A DNA stretch of 7,347 nt, taken from assembly GCA_002763035.1 (NCBI GenBank), contig PFDC01000073.1:1-7347 (forward strand). The letters run 5' to 3'. The notes beneath the pieces are model-generated. The model was not told where the DNA came from, did no database searches, and worked only from the letters and a program-made list of their open reading frames with translations. Shown here in pieces: positions 1 to 7,259 of the stretch. Both the position numbers and the translations under genes were made by a program. Every line of letters starts with the position of its first letter. Positions within the stretch are counted from its first letter, which is position 1. The stretch is from Candidatus Pacearchaeota archaeon CG10_big_fil_rev_8_21_14_0_10_35_13. Lineage in GTDB: Archaea > Nanobdellota > Nanobdellia > Pacearchaeales > GW2011-AR1.

Positions 1-2
1 AA

Positions 3-1625
3 ATGAATAACGGAATACTAAAATACTGTTTTGAAAAAGGATGCCTCATAGACAAAGAAGTATACGAAGTACTAGACAAGTTAGGAAACACAGAAGTAGC
101 AAAAAAGATAATAGAATCATTAACCGTACAACTAAACCAAAAAATAATCACTAAGACCATCTTAGGAAAATACTCCAGAGAATTGCAACAAATAACACAA
201 AGTAATGAAGAAAAAACAACAATAGAAAGAATATGTATTAATTTAGGAATAAACATAGAAATAACAAAAAAAGAACAAATACTAATAGATCAAAAAAACG
301 CAGAGAAAGTTATGGAAGCAACAAAAGTAGAAATTCTTGAGATTAAAGAAGAAGGAATAGAAATAATAAAAAAAGGAAGAGTGAAAGTACTAAACTCACA
401 CATAAACAAAGAAAGAAAAGTAACAGTACCAGACTTCGTGAAACACTTCAAAATAAGATACCAAATGATAAAGAAAATGTTACAAGAAAGACCAGAACTA
501 GAAAACTTAACAACAATCAACAAACTAAGCATGAAAAGACAAAACGTATCAATAATAGGAATGGTACTAAACAAGAGAATAACAAAAAACAAGAACATAA
601 TAATAGAAGTAGAAGACCCAACAGGAAAAATAAACGTACTAATAAACAGCAATAAAGAAGAAGCATGCAAGATAGCAAAACAAATATTGTTGGACGATAT
701 TATAGGAATAAAAGCAACAGGAGACCACACAATACTATTTGCTAACGAAATATATTATCCTGACGCAATAGTAAGAGATAAAGTAAGACTAGAAGAAGAC
801 GAAAGTGTAGCATTCATATCAGACATACATGTAGGAAGCAAACTGTTCCTCAGAGAAAACTTTGAAAAATTCATAAAATGGCTAAACGGAGAAGTAGGAG
901 AAGAAGAACAAAAAAAAGAAGCACTAAAAATAAAATACTTAATGATAATAGGAGACAATATTGACGGAGTAGGAGTATACCCCGGACAAGAAAAACTATT
1001 AGAAATGCCAGACATAAGAGACCAATACAAAGAACTAGCAAGATACCTAAACATGATAAGAAAAGACCTAACAATAATGATGATACCAGGACAACACGAC
1101 AGCGTAAGAGTAGCAGAACCACAACCACCAATAGGAAAAGACTACGGAGAACCACTACACGAAATAGATAATTTACTATTATTAAGCAACCCATGCACCG
1201 TAGAAATAGGAGGAAACACCGAAGGAGGGAAGGGAATAAAAATCTTGATGTACCACGGAGCAAGCTTCGCAGGAATAATCAACGAAATAGAAGACTTAAG
1301 ACTAGGAAGAGCATTCGACACACCAACAAAAGTAGTAAAACACTTACTAAAAAGAAGACATTTGAGTCCAACACACTCATTCACACCATACATACCTAAC
1401 GAAACAAGAGACCCAATGGTAATAGAACACACACCAGACATAGTAGCAACAGGAGACCTACACAAATCAGACATTGACACCTACAACAACATACTACTAA
1501 TAACAGGAGGATGCTGGCAAAGCACAACACCATTCGAAGAAAAAGTAGGAAACCACCCAGACCCATGCAAAGTACCAATATACAACCTAAAAACAAGAGC
1601 ACTAAAAATAATCGATTTTAGTTAA
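3..1625 (+). CDS. polB: DNA polymerase D small subunit DP1 (proofreading exonuclease subunit)
   Basis: This 540-residue protein is the small subunit of archaeal replicative polymerase PolD. In the family it supplies the Mre11-like 3'-5' exonuclease and binds the C-terminal part of DP2. The N-terminal helical region (about 1-80) matches DP1 proteins. A linker and helical segment follow, then an OB fold (about 179-260) and a calcineurin-like phosphoesterase domain (about 268-500). Visible active-site motifs are D274-I-H276, G317-D318-N-I-D321, P362-G-Q364-H365-D366, Y417-H418-G and G484-D485-L-H487. Two differ from the family pattern: Gln for Asn at 364 and Asp for His at 485. The conserved C-terminal tail (CWQS, then NLKTR) is intact, and the length is normal for DP1. 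The start at base 3 fits the family N-terminus, but only two upstream bases are visible, so a start further upstream cannot be excluded. The gene lies 8 bases before the HD gene, probably in one operon. Family assignment is near certain. Confidence 0.95.
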   Translation: MNNGILKYCFEKGCLIDKEVYEVLDKLGNTEVAKKIIESLTVQLNQKIITKTILGKYSRELQQITQSNEEKTTIERICINLGINIEITKKEQILIDQKNAEKVMEATKVEILEIKEEGIEIIKKGRVKVLNSHINKERKVTVPDFVKHFKIRYQMIKKMLQERPELENLTTINKLSMKRQNVSIIGMVLNKRITKNKNIIIEVEDPTGKINVLINSNKEEACKIAKQILLDDIIGIKATGDHTILFANEIYYPDAIVRDKVRLEEDESVAFISDIHVGSKLFLRENFEKFIKWLNGEVGEEEQKKEALKIKYLMIIGDNIDGVGVYPGQEKLLEMPDIRDQYKELARYLNMIRKDLTIMMIPGQHDSVRVAEPQPPIGKDYGEPLHEIDNLLLLSNPCTVEIGGNTEGGKGIKILMYHGASFAGIINEIEDLRLGRAFDTPTKVVKHLLKRRHLSPTHSFTPYIPNETRDPMVIEHTPDIVATGDLHKSDIDTYNNILLITGGCWQSTTPFEEKVGNHPDPCKVPIYNLKTRALKIIDFS

Positions 1626-1633
1626 GAAGAAAA

Positions 1634-2191
1634 ATGGAAAACATAAAAGAAAAAATAAGAATCTTTGTAGAAGAAGAATGCAAAAAGCCTACTAATAGTT
1701 ACGGCTACCAAGTTTATAGCAATCACCTGTTACCAGTAATAAACTATGCGAAGATCTTAACCAAAAAAATGAACGCCAATGAAGAAATCGTGGAGTTAGC
1801 GGCAACATTACATGATATAGGATTAATAATGCACGGAAGAGAAAACCACCACATAACAGGCGCAGAGATAGCAGAAAAGAAACTGAAAGAGCTAAATTAT
1901 CCTGAAGAAAAGATTGAACAAGTAAAACACTGCATCAGAACACATAGGGGAAGTAAAGATATTAAGAGAGAAACTAAAGAAGCGCAAATAGTTGCAGACG
2001 CAGACGCAATGTCACATTTCGACAGAATTGGAGGAATATTCTGGATAGCCTACTTTGTAGAAAAACTAAACCAAGAAGAAGCCAGGGAATTTGTCAAAAC
2101 AAAACTAACAAAATCCTTTAATAAATTATCAAAGAACGCTAAAGAAATAATAAAACCGAGATATGAAGCAGCAATGATGTTATTAGAATAA
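1634..2191 (+). CDS. HD-domain metal-dependent phosphohydrolase
   Basis: This 185-residue soluble protein belongs to the HD superfamily of metal-dependent phosphohydrolases. The signature is visible: H31, the H60-D61 doublet in a LHDIG motif, H72/H73, H104 in an RTHR motif, and the D122-A-D124 pair in an ADADAM motif. H31, H60, D61 and one of the late aspartates are the expected metal ligands, so the enzyme is probably active. There is no signal peptide, membrane segment or extra domain. It resembles the stand-alone YedJ-like HD hydrolases, whose substrates are mostly undefined and include nucleotides and other phosphoesters; I cannot name its substrate. It starts 8 bases after the DP1 stop and ends 18 bases before the DP2 start, so it is probably co-transcribed with both PolD subunits. 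A purine-rich stretch (GAAG at 1626-1629) precedes the ATG but is a weak ribosome-binding site. Its codon use has more T-ending codons than the DP2 coding regions around the intein. A role in nucleotide-pool or replication housekeeping is inferred from position only. Confidence 0.88.
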   Translation: MENIKEKIRIFVEEECKKPTNSYGYQVYSNHLLPVINYAKILTKKMNANEEIVELAATLHDIGLIMHGRENHHITGAEIAEKKLKELNYPEEKIEQVKHCIRTHRGSKDIKRETKEAQIVADADAMSHFDRIGGIFWIAYFVEKLNQEEAREFVKTKLTKSFNKLSKNAKEIIKPRYEAAMMLLE

Positions 2192-2209
2192 TACAATAAA
2201 CACAAGAAA

Positions 2210-5200
2210 ATGGAAATAGAAACATACTTTAAAGAAATACAAGAAGGAGTAGACAAAGCATACGAGATAGCGAAGCAAGCAAGAAGCATGGGACTAGACC
2301 CTGTGGATAAAGTAGAAATAAAATTAGCAACAACACTAGCGGAAAAGAGCGTTGGACTAATAGCAACATTATACCCCCAAATGGAAGGAACAGGAATAGT
2401 AGAAAGAATACTAGAACTAGAAAAACAATACGGGCAACTATCACAAGAAGTAAGCTTCAAAATAGCAGAAGAAGTAGCAAAAGAAACATTCTGCAAGTTC
2501 AAAGACCAACTACAAGCAATAGACGCAGGAGTAAGAATAGGATTCGCATACAACACTTTAGGAGTAGTAAGCAGCCCAATAGAAGGATACACAATGCTAA
2601 AAACAGGAAAGAACCCAGACGGAGGAGAATACTTCAAGCCATACTTCTCAGGGCCAATAAGAAGCGCAGGAACAACAGCAAGCTGCATGGCACTAATACT
2701 AGTAGACTACCTAAGAGAAACATTCGGATACGCAAAATACCAACCAACAAAAGAAGAAATAAAAAGAGTAGTAACAGAACTATATGACTATCACGAAAGA
2801 GTAACCAACTTGCAATATTTACCAACAGAAGAAGAAGCAACATTCTTAGCAACACACCTACCAATACAAGTAGCAGGAGAACCAACAGAAGAAAGAGAAG
2901 TAAGCAACTACAAAGACTTACCAAGAGTAGAAACAAACAGAATAAGAGGAGGATTCTGCCTAATCATGGGAGAAGGACTAGCACAAAAAGCAGCAAAAGG
3001 ACTAAGAATGCTAAAAAAACTACAAGCATCAGGATTCAAAATAAGCGACTGGGGATTCCTAGACGATTATGTAGAACTACACAACAAAAGAGACCAAGGA
3101 AAAAAAGACTCATCACCAACATACATAAAAGACCTAGTAGCAGGAAGACCAGTATTCGGACACCCATCAAGATCAGGAGCATTCAGATTTAGGTATGGAA
3201 GAACAAGAACAGGAGGATTCTCAGCAGCAAGCATACACCCAGCAACAATGGCAATAATGGCAGGATTTATAGCAACAGGAACACAACTAAAAATAGAAAA
3301 ACCAACAAAAGGATGCATCACAACAGTATGCGACAGCATTGAAGGACCAATAATAAAACTATTCAACGGAAGCGTAAAAAAACTAAAAACCGTAGAAGAA
3401 GCAAAAAACTACTATAAAGACACAGAAGAAATAATATACTCAGGAGACATACTATTCCCAATAGGTGACGTAATGAACAGAAATTACGAACTAGTAATGC
3501 CAGGATACGTAGAAGAATGGTGGAATATAGAAATAAGAAATAAGAACCCTGAAGAAAAAGACAAAGAAGTAATAAAACAAGAAGACATAAGCCTAGAACA
3601 AGCAGTAGCACTAAGTGAAAAGTACGACGTACCACTACACCCAAAATACATTTATTACTGGACACAAATAGACTACAACGCACTATGCTCACTAATATAC
3701 TGGATAGAAAACTCAAGAATTGATAAGAAACTAATACTACCATACAACACACAAGAACAAACAGAATACGCAGAAGGAAAAAGAGCACTAGAACTACTAG
3801 GAATAACACACGAAGTAATAACAGAAAATGTAGTACTCAAATCAGAAGACAGCAAAGCACTACTAATAAGTCTAGGAGTACTACCAGACGTATTCGATAA
3901 CGACAAATATTCACTGAAAGAAGATATGAAAGAACTAAAGAAAAAACTAAACCCAGAAAAAAAAGTCTTAGAAATAATCAACGAATTATCATACGTAAAA
4001 ATAAAAGACAAAGCAGGAACATTCGTAGGAACAAGAATGGGAAGACCAGAAAAAGCAAAACTAAGAAAGTTAGTAGGCTCACCAAACGTATTATTCCCAG
4101 TAGGAGAAGAAGGAGGAAGATTCAGAAGCGTAAACGAAGCAGCAGAAAAAGAAAGCATTAAAGCAGAATACCCAAACTATTACTGTGAGAAATGTGATAA
4201 AGAAACAATTTATGGAACCTGCGAAGAATGTGGAGAGAAAGCAAAAAAGAAGTATTATTGCTACGACTGTAAAGAAATGATTGAAGGAGAAAAATGCGAA
4301 CAAGAAGGACATGAGAGAATAATGGGGCATGGAAATAGAAGAATTGACAGCAAACACTACCTAAGAAGCGCAGCAAAACTAATAGGGATGCTACCACAAG
4401 AAATACCACCACTAATAAAAGGGGTAAGGGGAACAAGCAACGAGGAACACATAATAGAAAACTTAGCAAAAGGACTACTAAGAGCACAATTTAATATCGC
4501 AGTAAACAAAGACGGAACAGTAAGATACGACGCCACAGAAATACCAATAACACACTTCAAACCAAAAGAAGTAGGAACAAGCCCAGAAAGACTAAAAGAA
4601 TTAGGTTATGAAAAAGACATACACGGAAAAGAACTAGTAGACGAAGAACAAGTACTAGAAATAAAACCACACGACATAATACTACCAGCATGCCCAGAAA
4701 CAAAAGACGAAAAAGCAACAGATGTATTCGTAAACGTAGCAAAATTCGTAGACTCACTACTAGTAAGAATGTACAAACAAAAACCTTACTATAACATCAC
4801 AAGAAAAGAACAACTAGTAGGACAACTAGTAGCATGCATGAGCCCACACAACTGCGCAGGAGTAGTAGGAAGAATCATAGGATCAAGCAAAACACAAGGA
4901 CTACTAGCAAGCCCATACATACACGCAGCAATGAGAAGAGACTGCGTATTCCCAACAACAAAATTCGTTTATTCAGATAATAAAGGGGTAGTGAATTATG
5001 AAAGAATAGGAGAATATGTAGAAGGGTTGATTAAAGGAGGGATGAAAACAAAAATTCTAGACTCCATAGGAACACTGAGAGTAGAAACGGATAAGGAGCT
5101 CTATGCATATGGAGCAGACCCAAAAACAAAAGAGTTAGTAAAGAAAAAAATAAAATATTTTATAAAAGGGCTACAAACAAAAAAATGGGTCAAAATAAAA

Positions 5201-7216
5201 ACTTCAACCAATCGTGAGTTCACAATGACCCCCACACACGAATTTATGTATCTTGACGAAGAAAATAACCATCAATTCAAGAAAGCCCACAAGTGTAAAG
5301 TCGGAGACAAATTGTTAGTATCAGACTATTTCAAACCAGAATTAGTATATCAAGATTATAACTTAGACCTAATAAAAGAATTCATAGAGAACGTGGAAGA
5401 AGAAATACTAACAAAAATAAGAATCAAGGAATCAAAAAATTTCTTGAAGAAATTAGTAAAGGAAATAGGAAAAACAAAGCTGTTAGAAACATGCACGCTC
5501 AATAATTATGAAAGAATGAACCTTCATTCATGGTATGACTCAGCAAGTTTATTGAATATTAAGGAATTGATTGAACAAGACTTATTGGATTATGAAGAAC
5601 TACCAAGAGAAACAAAACTAGGATTTTTGTTTAGCAATTATAAACTTGATAGATACCTGAAGATTGACAATAAATTAGCAAGATTATTGGGATTTTTTAC
5701 CTCAGAAGGACATTTGAGAACCAATAAAACAACAAAGCAAGTAAGCTTTAGAAACAGTAATAAAGAAATTGGAGAAGAAATAACAAAACTAACAAAAGAA
5801 ATACTTAATGTGAACGTAATAATTGAAGAAGAAAACACCAAATATACAATAAGCAATAGTTTAATTTACTACTTATTTAAAGAAGTGTTAAGAACTGGGG
5901 CAAATGCCAAAGACAAAAAAGTCCCAAGGATACTATTTAATTGTGATAATGAAATCATTGCTAACTACATCTCAACATATATTGATGGTGACGGCTCAAT
6001 AATTCCACAAAGAAAAGCAGTAGTGTTTTATTCAAAAAAGAAAGAATTATTGGACGAAATAGCTTTTTTATTAACAAGATTTGGACTAATAGGAAGATAC
6101 GCCTACATAGAACCAAGACTCCCAGGGAGAACAGTATTAGAAAAGTATGAAAAGAAAGGCATGATAAAGAAATTTGGTTTGAACCACTTAATATTCCATG
6201 GAGTAGATGCAGTAAAGCTGATTAATATACTAAAACTAGCCCATAACAAAAAGAAGAAAAATTCTGAAATGATTGTTAGCATGAATATCAAGAAAAGAAG
6301 ACTAAATAATAAAGAACTACACTCATTCGGAGACTCATTCATTGATTATATCAAAGAAGTAAGCCTTGTTGAAGAAGAAGAACACTCCTACTGCCTAGAG
6401 GTTGAATGGAATAAAAAAGAAGAAAGAAATATTATCTGGGGCGAACAAATAATTAACACAAGATGCGACGGAGACGAAGCAGCAATAATGTTACTATTAG
6501 ACGTACTAATAAACTTCTCAAGAAAATTCTTACCAGCACACAGAGGAGGAACACAAGACGCACCACTAGTACTAAACTCAAGACTAAGAGCAGGAGAAGT
6601 AGACGACCAAATACTAGACTTCGACATAATAAAAGAAAACCCCATAGAAATTTATGAAATGGCAGAAAAAGGAGAACACTCCTCAGCACTAAAAAATATA
6701 GAAACAGTAAAGACAAGACTGAAGAACGGAACAGACCCATTCAGCAATATAGGATACACCCACGAAACAGACGACATCAACGGAGGACTAGTAAACTCAT
6801 CATATAAAAGCCTACCAACAATGAAAGACAAAGTAGCAAAACAAATGGAACTAGTAGAAAAACTAAGAGCTGTTGACGAATCAGACGTAGCAAGACTAAT
6901 AATAGAAAGACACTTCATAAGAGATATCAGAGGAAACCTAAGAAAATTCTCACAACAACAATTCAGATGTGTAGGATGCAACGAAAAGTATCGCAGACCA
7001 CCAATGGCAGGAAAATGCAGTAAGTGTGGAGGAAAAATAATATTTACAATAAGCGAAGGAAGCATAATAAAATATTTAGAACCAGCAATAGAACTAGCAG
7101 AAAAATACGCCGTCAGCCCATACGTAAGACAAAGCCTACACTTAGCAAGAAGCTACATAGAAAGCATATTCGGAAAAGAAAAAGAAAAACAAGTAGAACT
7201 AAAAGGCTGGTTTTAA
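2210..7216 (+). CDS. polC: DNA polymerase D large subunit DP2 (catalytic), intein-containing precursor
   Basis: This 1668-residue precursor is the catalytic subunit of PolD. Removing the intein (912-1418) leaves about 1161 residues, normal for DP2. Recognisable blocks in order are YFSGPIRSAG (145-154), RGGF (246-249), YGRTRTGG (329-336) in the first barrel region, GTRMGRPEK (607-615), a double zinc-binding region (C659, C662, C671, C674, then C684, C687, C696, H701), MSPHNCAG (877-884), HAAMRRD just before the intein, and CDGDE after it. D1420 and D1422 correspond to the two aspartates shown to be essential for polymerisation in Pyrococcus DP2. A second zinc finger (C1587, C1590, C1603, C1606) lies near the end. 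The last eight residues, QVELKGWF, fit the PCNA-interacting (PIP) consensus Q-x-x-L-x-x-W-F, as expected for DP2. The start at 2210 matches the family N-terminus and lies 18 bases after the HD gene stop. There is no strong Shine-Dalgarno; an AAGAAA run precedes the ATG. Activity should depend on how the intein is removed. Confidence 0.96.
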   Translation: MEIETYFKEIQEGVDKAYEIAKQARSMGLDPVDKVEIKLATTLAEKSVGLIATLYPQMEGTGIVERILELEKQYGQLSQEVSFKIAEEVAKETFCKFKDQLQAIDAGVRIGFAYNTLGVVSSPIEGYTMLKTGKNPDGGEYFKPYFSGPIRSAGTTASCMALILVDYLRETFGYAKYQPTKEEIKRVVTELYDYHERVTNLQYLPTEEEATFLATHLPIQVAGEPTEEREVSNYKDLPRVETNRIRGGFCLIMGEGLAQKAAKGLRMLKKLQASGFKISDWGFLDDYVELHNKRDQGKKDSSPTYIKDLVAGRPVFGHPSRSGAFRFRYGRTRTGGFSAASIHPATMAIMAGFIATGTQLKIEKPTKGCITTVCDSIEGPIIKLFNGSVKKLKTVEEAKNYYKDTEEIIYSGDILFPIGDVMNRNYELVMPGYVEEWWNIEIRNKNPEEKDKEVIKQEDISLEQAVALSEKYDVPLHPKYIYYWTQIDYNALCSLIYWIENSRIDKKLILPYNTQEQTEYAEGKRALELLGITHEVITENVVLKSEDSKALLISLGVLPDVFDNDKYSLKEDMKELKKKLNPEKKVLEIINELSYVKIKDKAGTFVGTRMGRPEKAKLRKLVGSPNVLFPVGEEGGRFRSVNEAAEKESIKAEYPNYYCEKCDKETIYGTCEECGEKAKKKYYCYDCKEMIEGEKCEQEGHERIMGHGNRRIDSKHYLRSAAKLIGMLPQEIPPLIKGVRGTSNEEHIIENLAKGLLRAQFNIAVNKDGTVRYDATEIPITHFKPKEVGTSPERLKELGYEKDIHGKELVDEEQVLEIKPHDIILPACPETKDEKATDVFVNVAKFVDSLLVRMYKQKPYYNITRKEQLVGQLVACMSPHNCAGVVGRIIGSSKTQGLLASPYIHAAMRRDCVFPTTKFVYSDNKGVVNYERIGEYVEGLIKGGMKTKILDSIGTLRVETDKELYAYGADPKTKELVKKKIKYFIKGLQTKKWVKIKTSTNREFTMTPTHEFMYLDEENNHQFKKAHKCKVGDKLLVSDYFKPELVYQDYNLDLIKEFIENVEEEILTKIRIKESKNFLKKLVKEIGKTKLLETCTLNNYERMNLHSWYDSASLLNIKELIEQDLLDYEELPRETKLGFLFSNYKLDRYLKIDNKLARLLGFFTSEGHLRTNKTTKQVSFRNSNKEIGEEITKLTKEILNVNVIIEEENTKYTISNSLIYYLFKEVLRTGANAKDKKVPRILFNCDNEIIANYISTYIDGDGSIIPQRKAVVFYSKKKELLDEIAFLLTRFGLIGRYAYIEPRLPGRTVLEKYEKKGMIKKFGLNHLIFHGVDAVKLINILKLAHNKKKKNSEMIVSMNIKKRRLNNKELHSFGDSFIDYIKEVSLVEEEEHSYCLEVEWNKKEERNIIWGEQIINTRCDGDEAAIMLLLDVLINFSRKFLPAHRGGTQDAPLVLNSRLRAGEVDDQILDFDIIKENPIEIYEMAEKGEHSSALKNIETVKTRLKNGTDPFSNIGYTHETDDINGGLVNSSYKSLPTMKDKVAKQMELVEKLRAVDESDVARLIIERHFIRDIRGNLRKFSQQQFRCVGCNEKYRRPPMAGKCSKCGGKIIFTISEGSIIKYLEPAIELAEKYAVSPYVRQSLHLARSYIESIFGKEKEKQVELKGWF
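4943..6463 (+). mobile_element. DP2 (PolC) intein with LAGLIDADG homing endonuclease
   Basis: This in-frame protein-splicing element of about 507 residues (DP2 912-1418) is inserted between the RRD and CDGDE motifs, the same active-site position known for the Pyrococcus Pol-II intein. Block A starts at Cys1 (CVFPTTKF). Block B is TPTH at intein residues 96-99, with T96 and H99 in the catalytic positions. A lysine-rich linker of roughly 110 residues follows, then the endonuclease domain, then blocks F and G at the end (CLEVEW, then NIIWGEQIINTR before the +1 Cys). The C-terminus is odd: there is no block F His before Asn (ERN instead of HHN or similar), no penultimate His, and Arg1418 where Asn or Gln is expected. 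If Asn1416 is the true end, the intein is 505 residues (4943-6457) and Thr1417 is the +1 nucleophile, leaving an extra Thr-Arg in the mature polymerase. Codon use is much richer in T-ending codons than the surrounding DP2 sequence, which suggests acquisition by horizontal homing. Intein identity is very secure; the exact right boundary is not. Confidence 0.93.
5660..6130 (+). other. LAGLIDADG homing endonuclease domain inside the DP2 intein
   Basis: Two dodecapeptide motifs are visible: LLGFFTSEG at DP2 residues 1159-1167 (intein 248-256, acidic residue E255) and TYIDGDGSI around DP2 1257-1264 (intein D348 and D350). They are about 95 residues apart, the normal spacing for a single-chain two-motif endonuclease. 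Both catalytic acidic residues are present, so the domain looks intact. In this family the enzyme cuts an intein-free polC allele and drives copying of the intein into it. The basic, helical stretch before the first motif (intein about 130-235) could be a DNA-recognition subdomain; that is inference. Domain edges are approximate. Confidence 0.85.
7190..7213 (+). other. PCNA-interacting (PIP) box coding segment at the DP2 C-terminus
   Basis: The last eight codons of DP2 encode QVELKGWF. This fits the archaeal PIP-box pattern Q-x-x-(L/I)-x-x-(F/W)-F and sits at the extreme C-terminus, where PolD large subunits are known to carry a clamp-binding peptide. It would tether the polymerase to the sliding clamp. 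The match is by motif only. Confidence 0.75.
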
Positions 7217-7259
7217 CTGGAGACATATGACGAAATAATAAATCGATTGATGAAACAAA
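7217..7259 (+). other. Short intergenic gap between DP2 and the TnpB-like gene; possible transposon left end
   Basis: These 43 bases separate the DP2 stop codon from the TnpB-like start. The DP2 end itself reads TTTAA (7212-7216) and a TTGAT lies at 7247-7251; both resemble target or TAM pentamers described for IS200/IS605-family elements. An AATCGATT palindrome (7241-7248) and an AATAATAAA stretch (7235-7243), possibly TATA-like, are also present. No T-rich archaeal terminator is evident. A real element boundary cannot be fixed without the right end. Confidence 0.25.

Noticed and set aside
290..730. Long open frames on the reverse strand across DP1, DP2 and the HD gene
   Set aside because: They encode Leu/Ser/Phe-rich low-complexity peptides lying opposite well-recognised genes, and are explained by the T-poor coding strand leaving few reverse-strand stops.
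1193..1399. Second forward-strand frame inside DP1
   Set aside because: The Arg/Lys/Asn/Thr-rich peptide is a frame shadow of the conserved DP1 phosphoesterase domain with no recognisable family. Similar shadows at 6463-6657 and 7024-7230 lie inside DP2.
4943..6463. The DP2 insertion being an archaeal intron with an endonuclease gene rather than an intein
   Set aside because: The reading frame is open across both junctions, and the inserted peptide has intein block A (Cys1) and block B (TPTH) motifs, which an intron-encoded endonuclease would not have.
6455..6466. A frameshift destroying the intein C-terminus
   Set aside because: The frame continues correctly into CDGDEAA and the length from the GE of block G to the +1 Cys equals the usual spacing, so substitutions rather than an indel explain the unusual ending.
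7227..7238. ATG with an upstream GGAG (7219-7222) after DP2, as a start of the TnpB gene or a leader peptide
   Set aside because: It encodes only three residues before two consecutive stop codons, so it cannot be the TnpB start, and nothing supports a three-residue leader.
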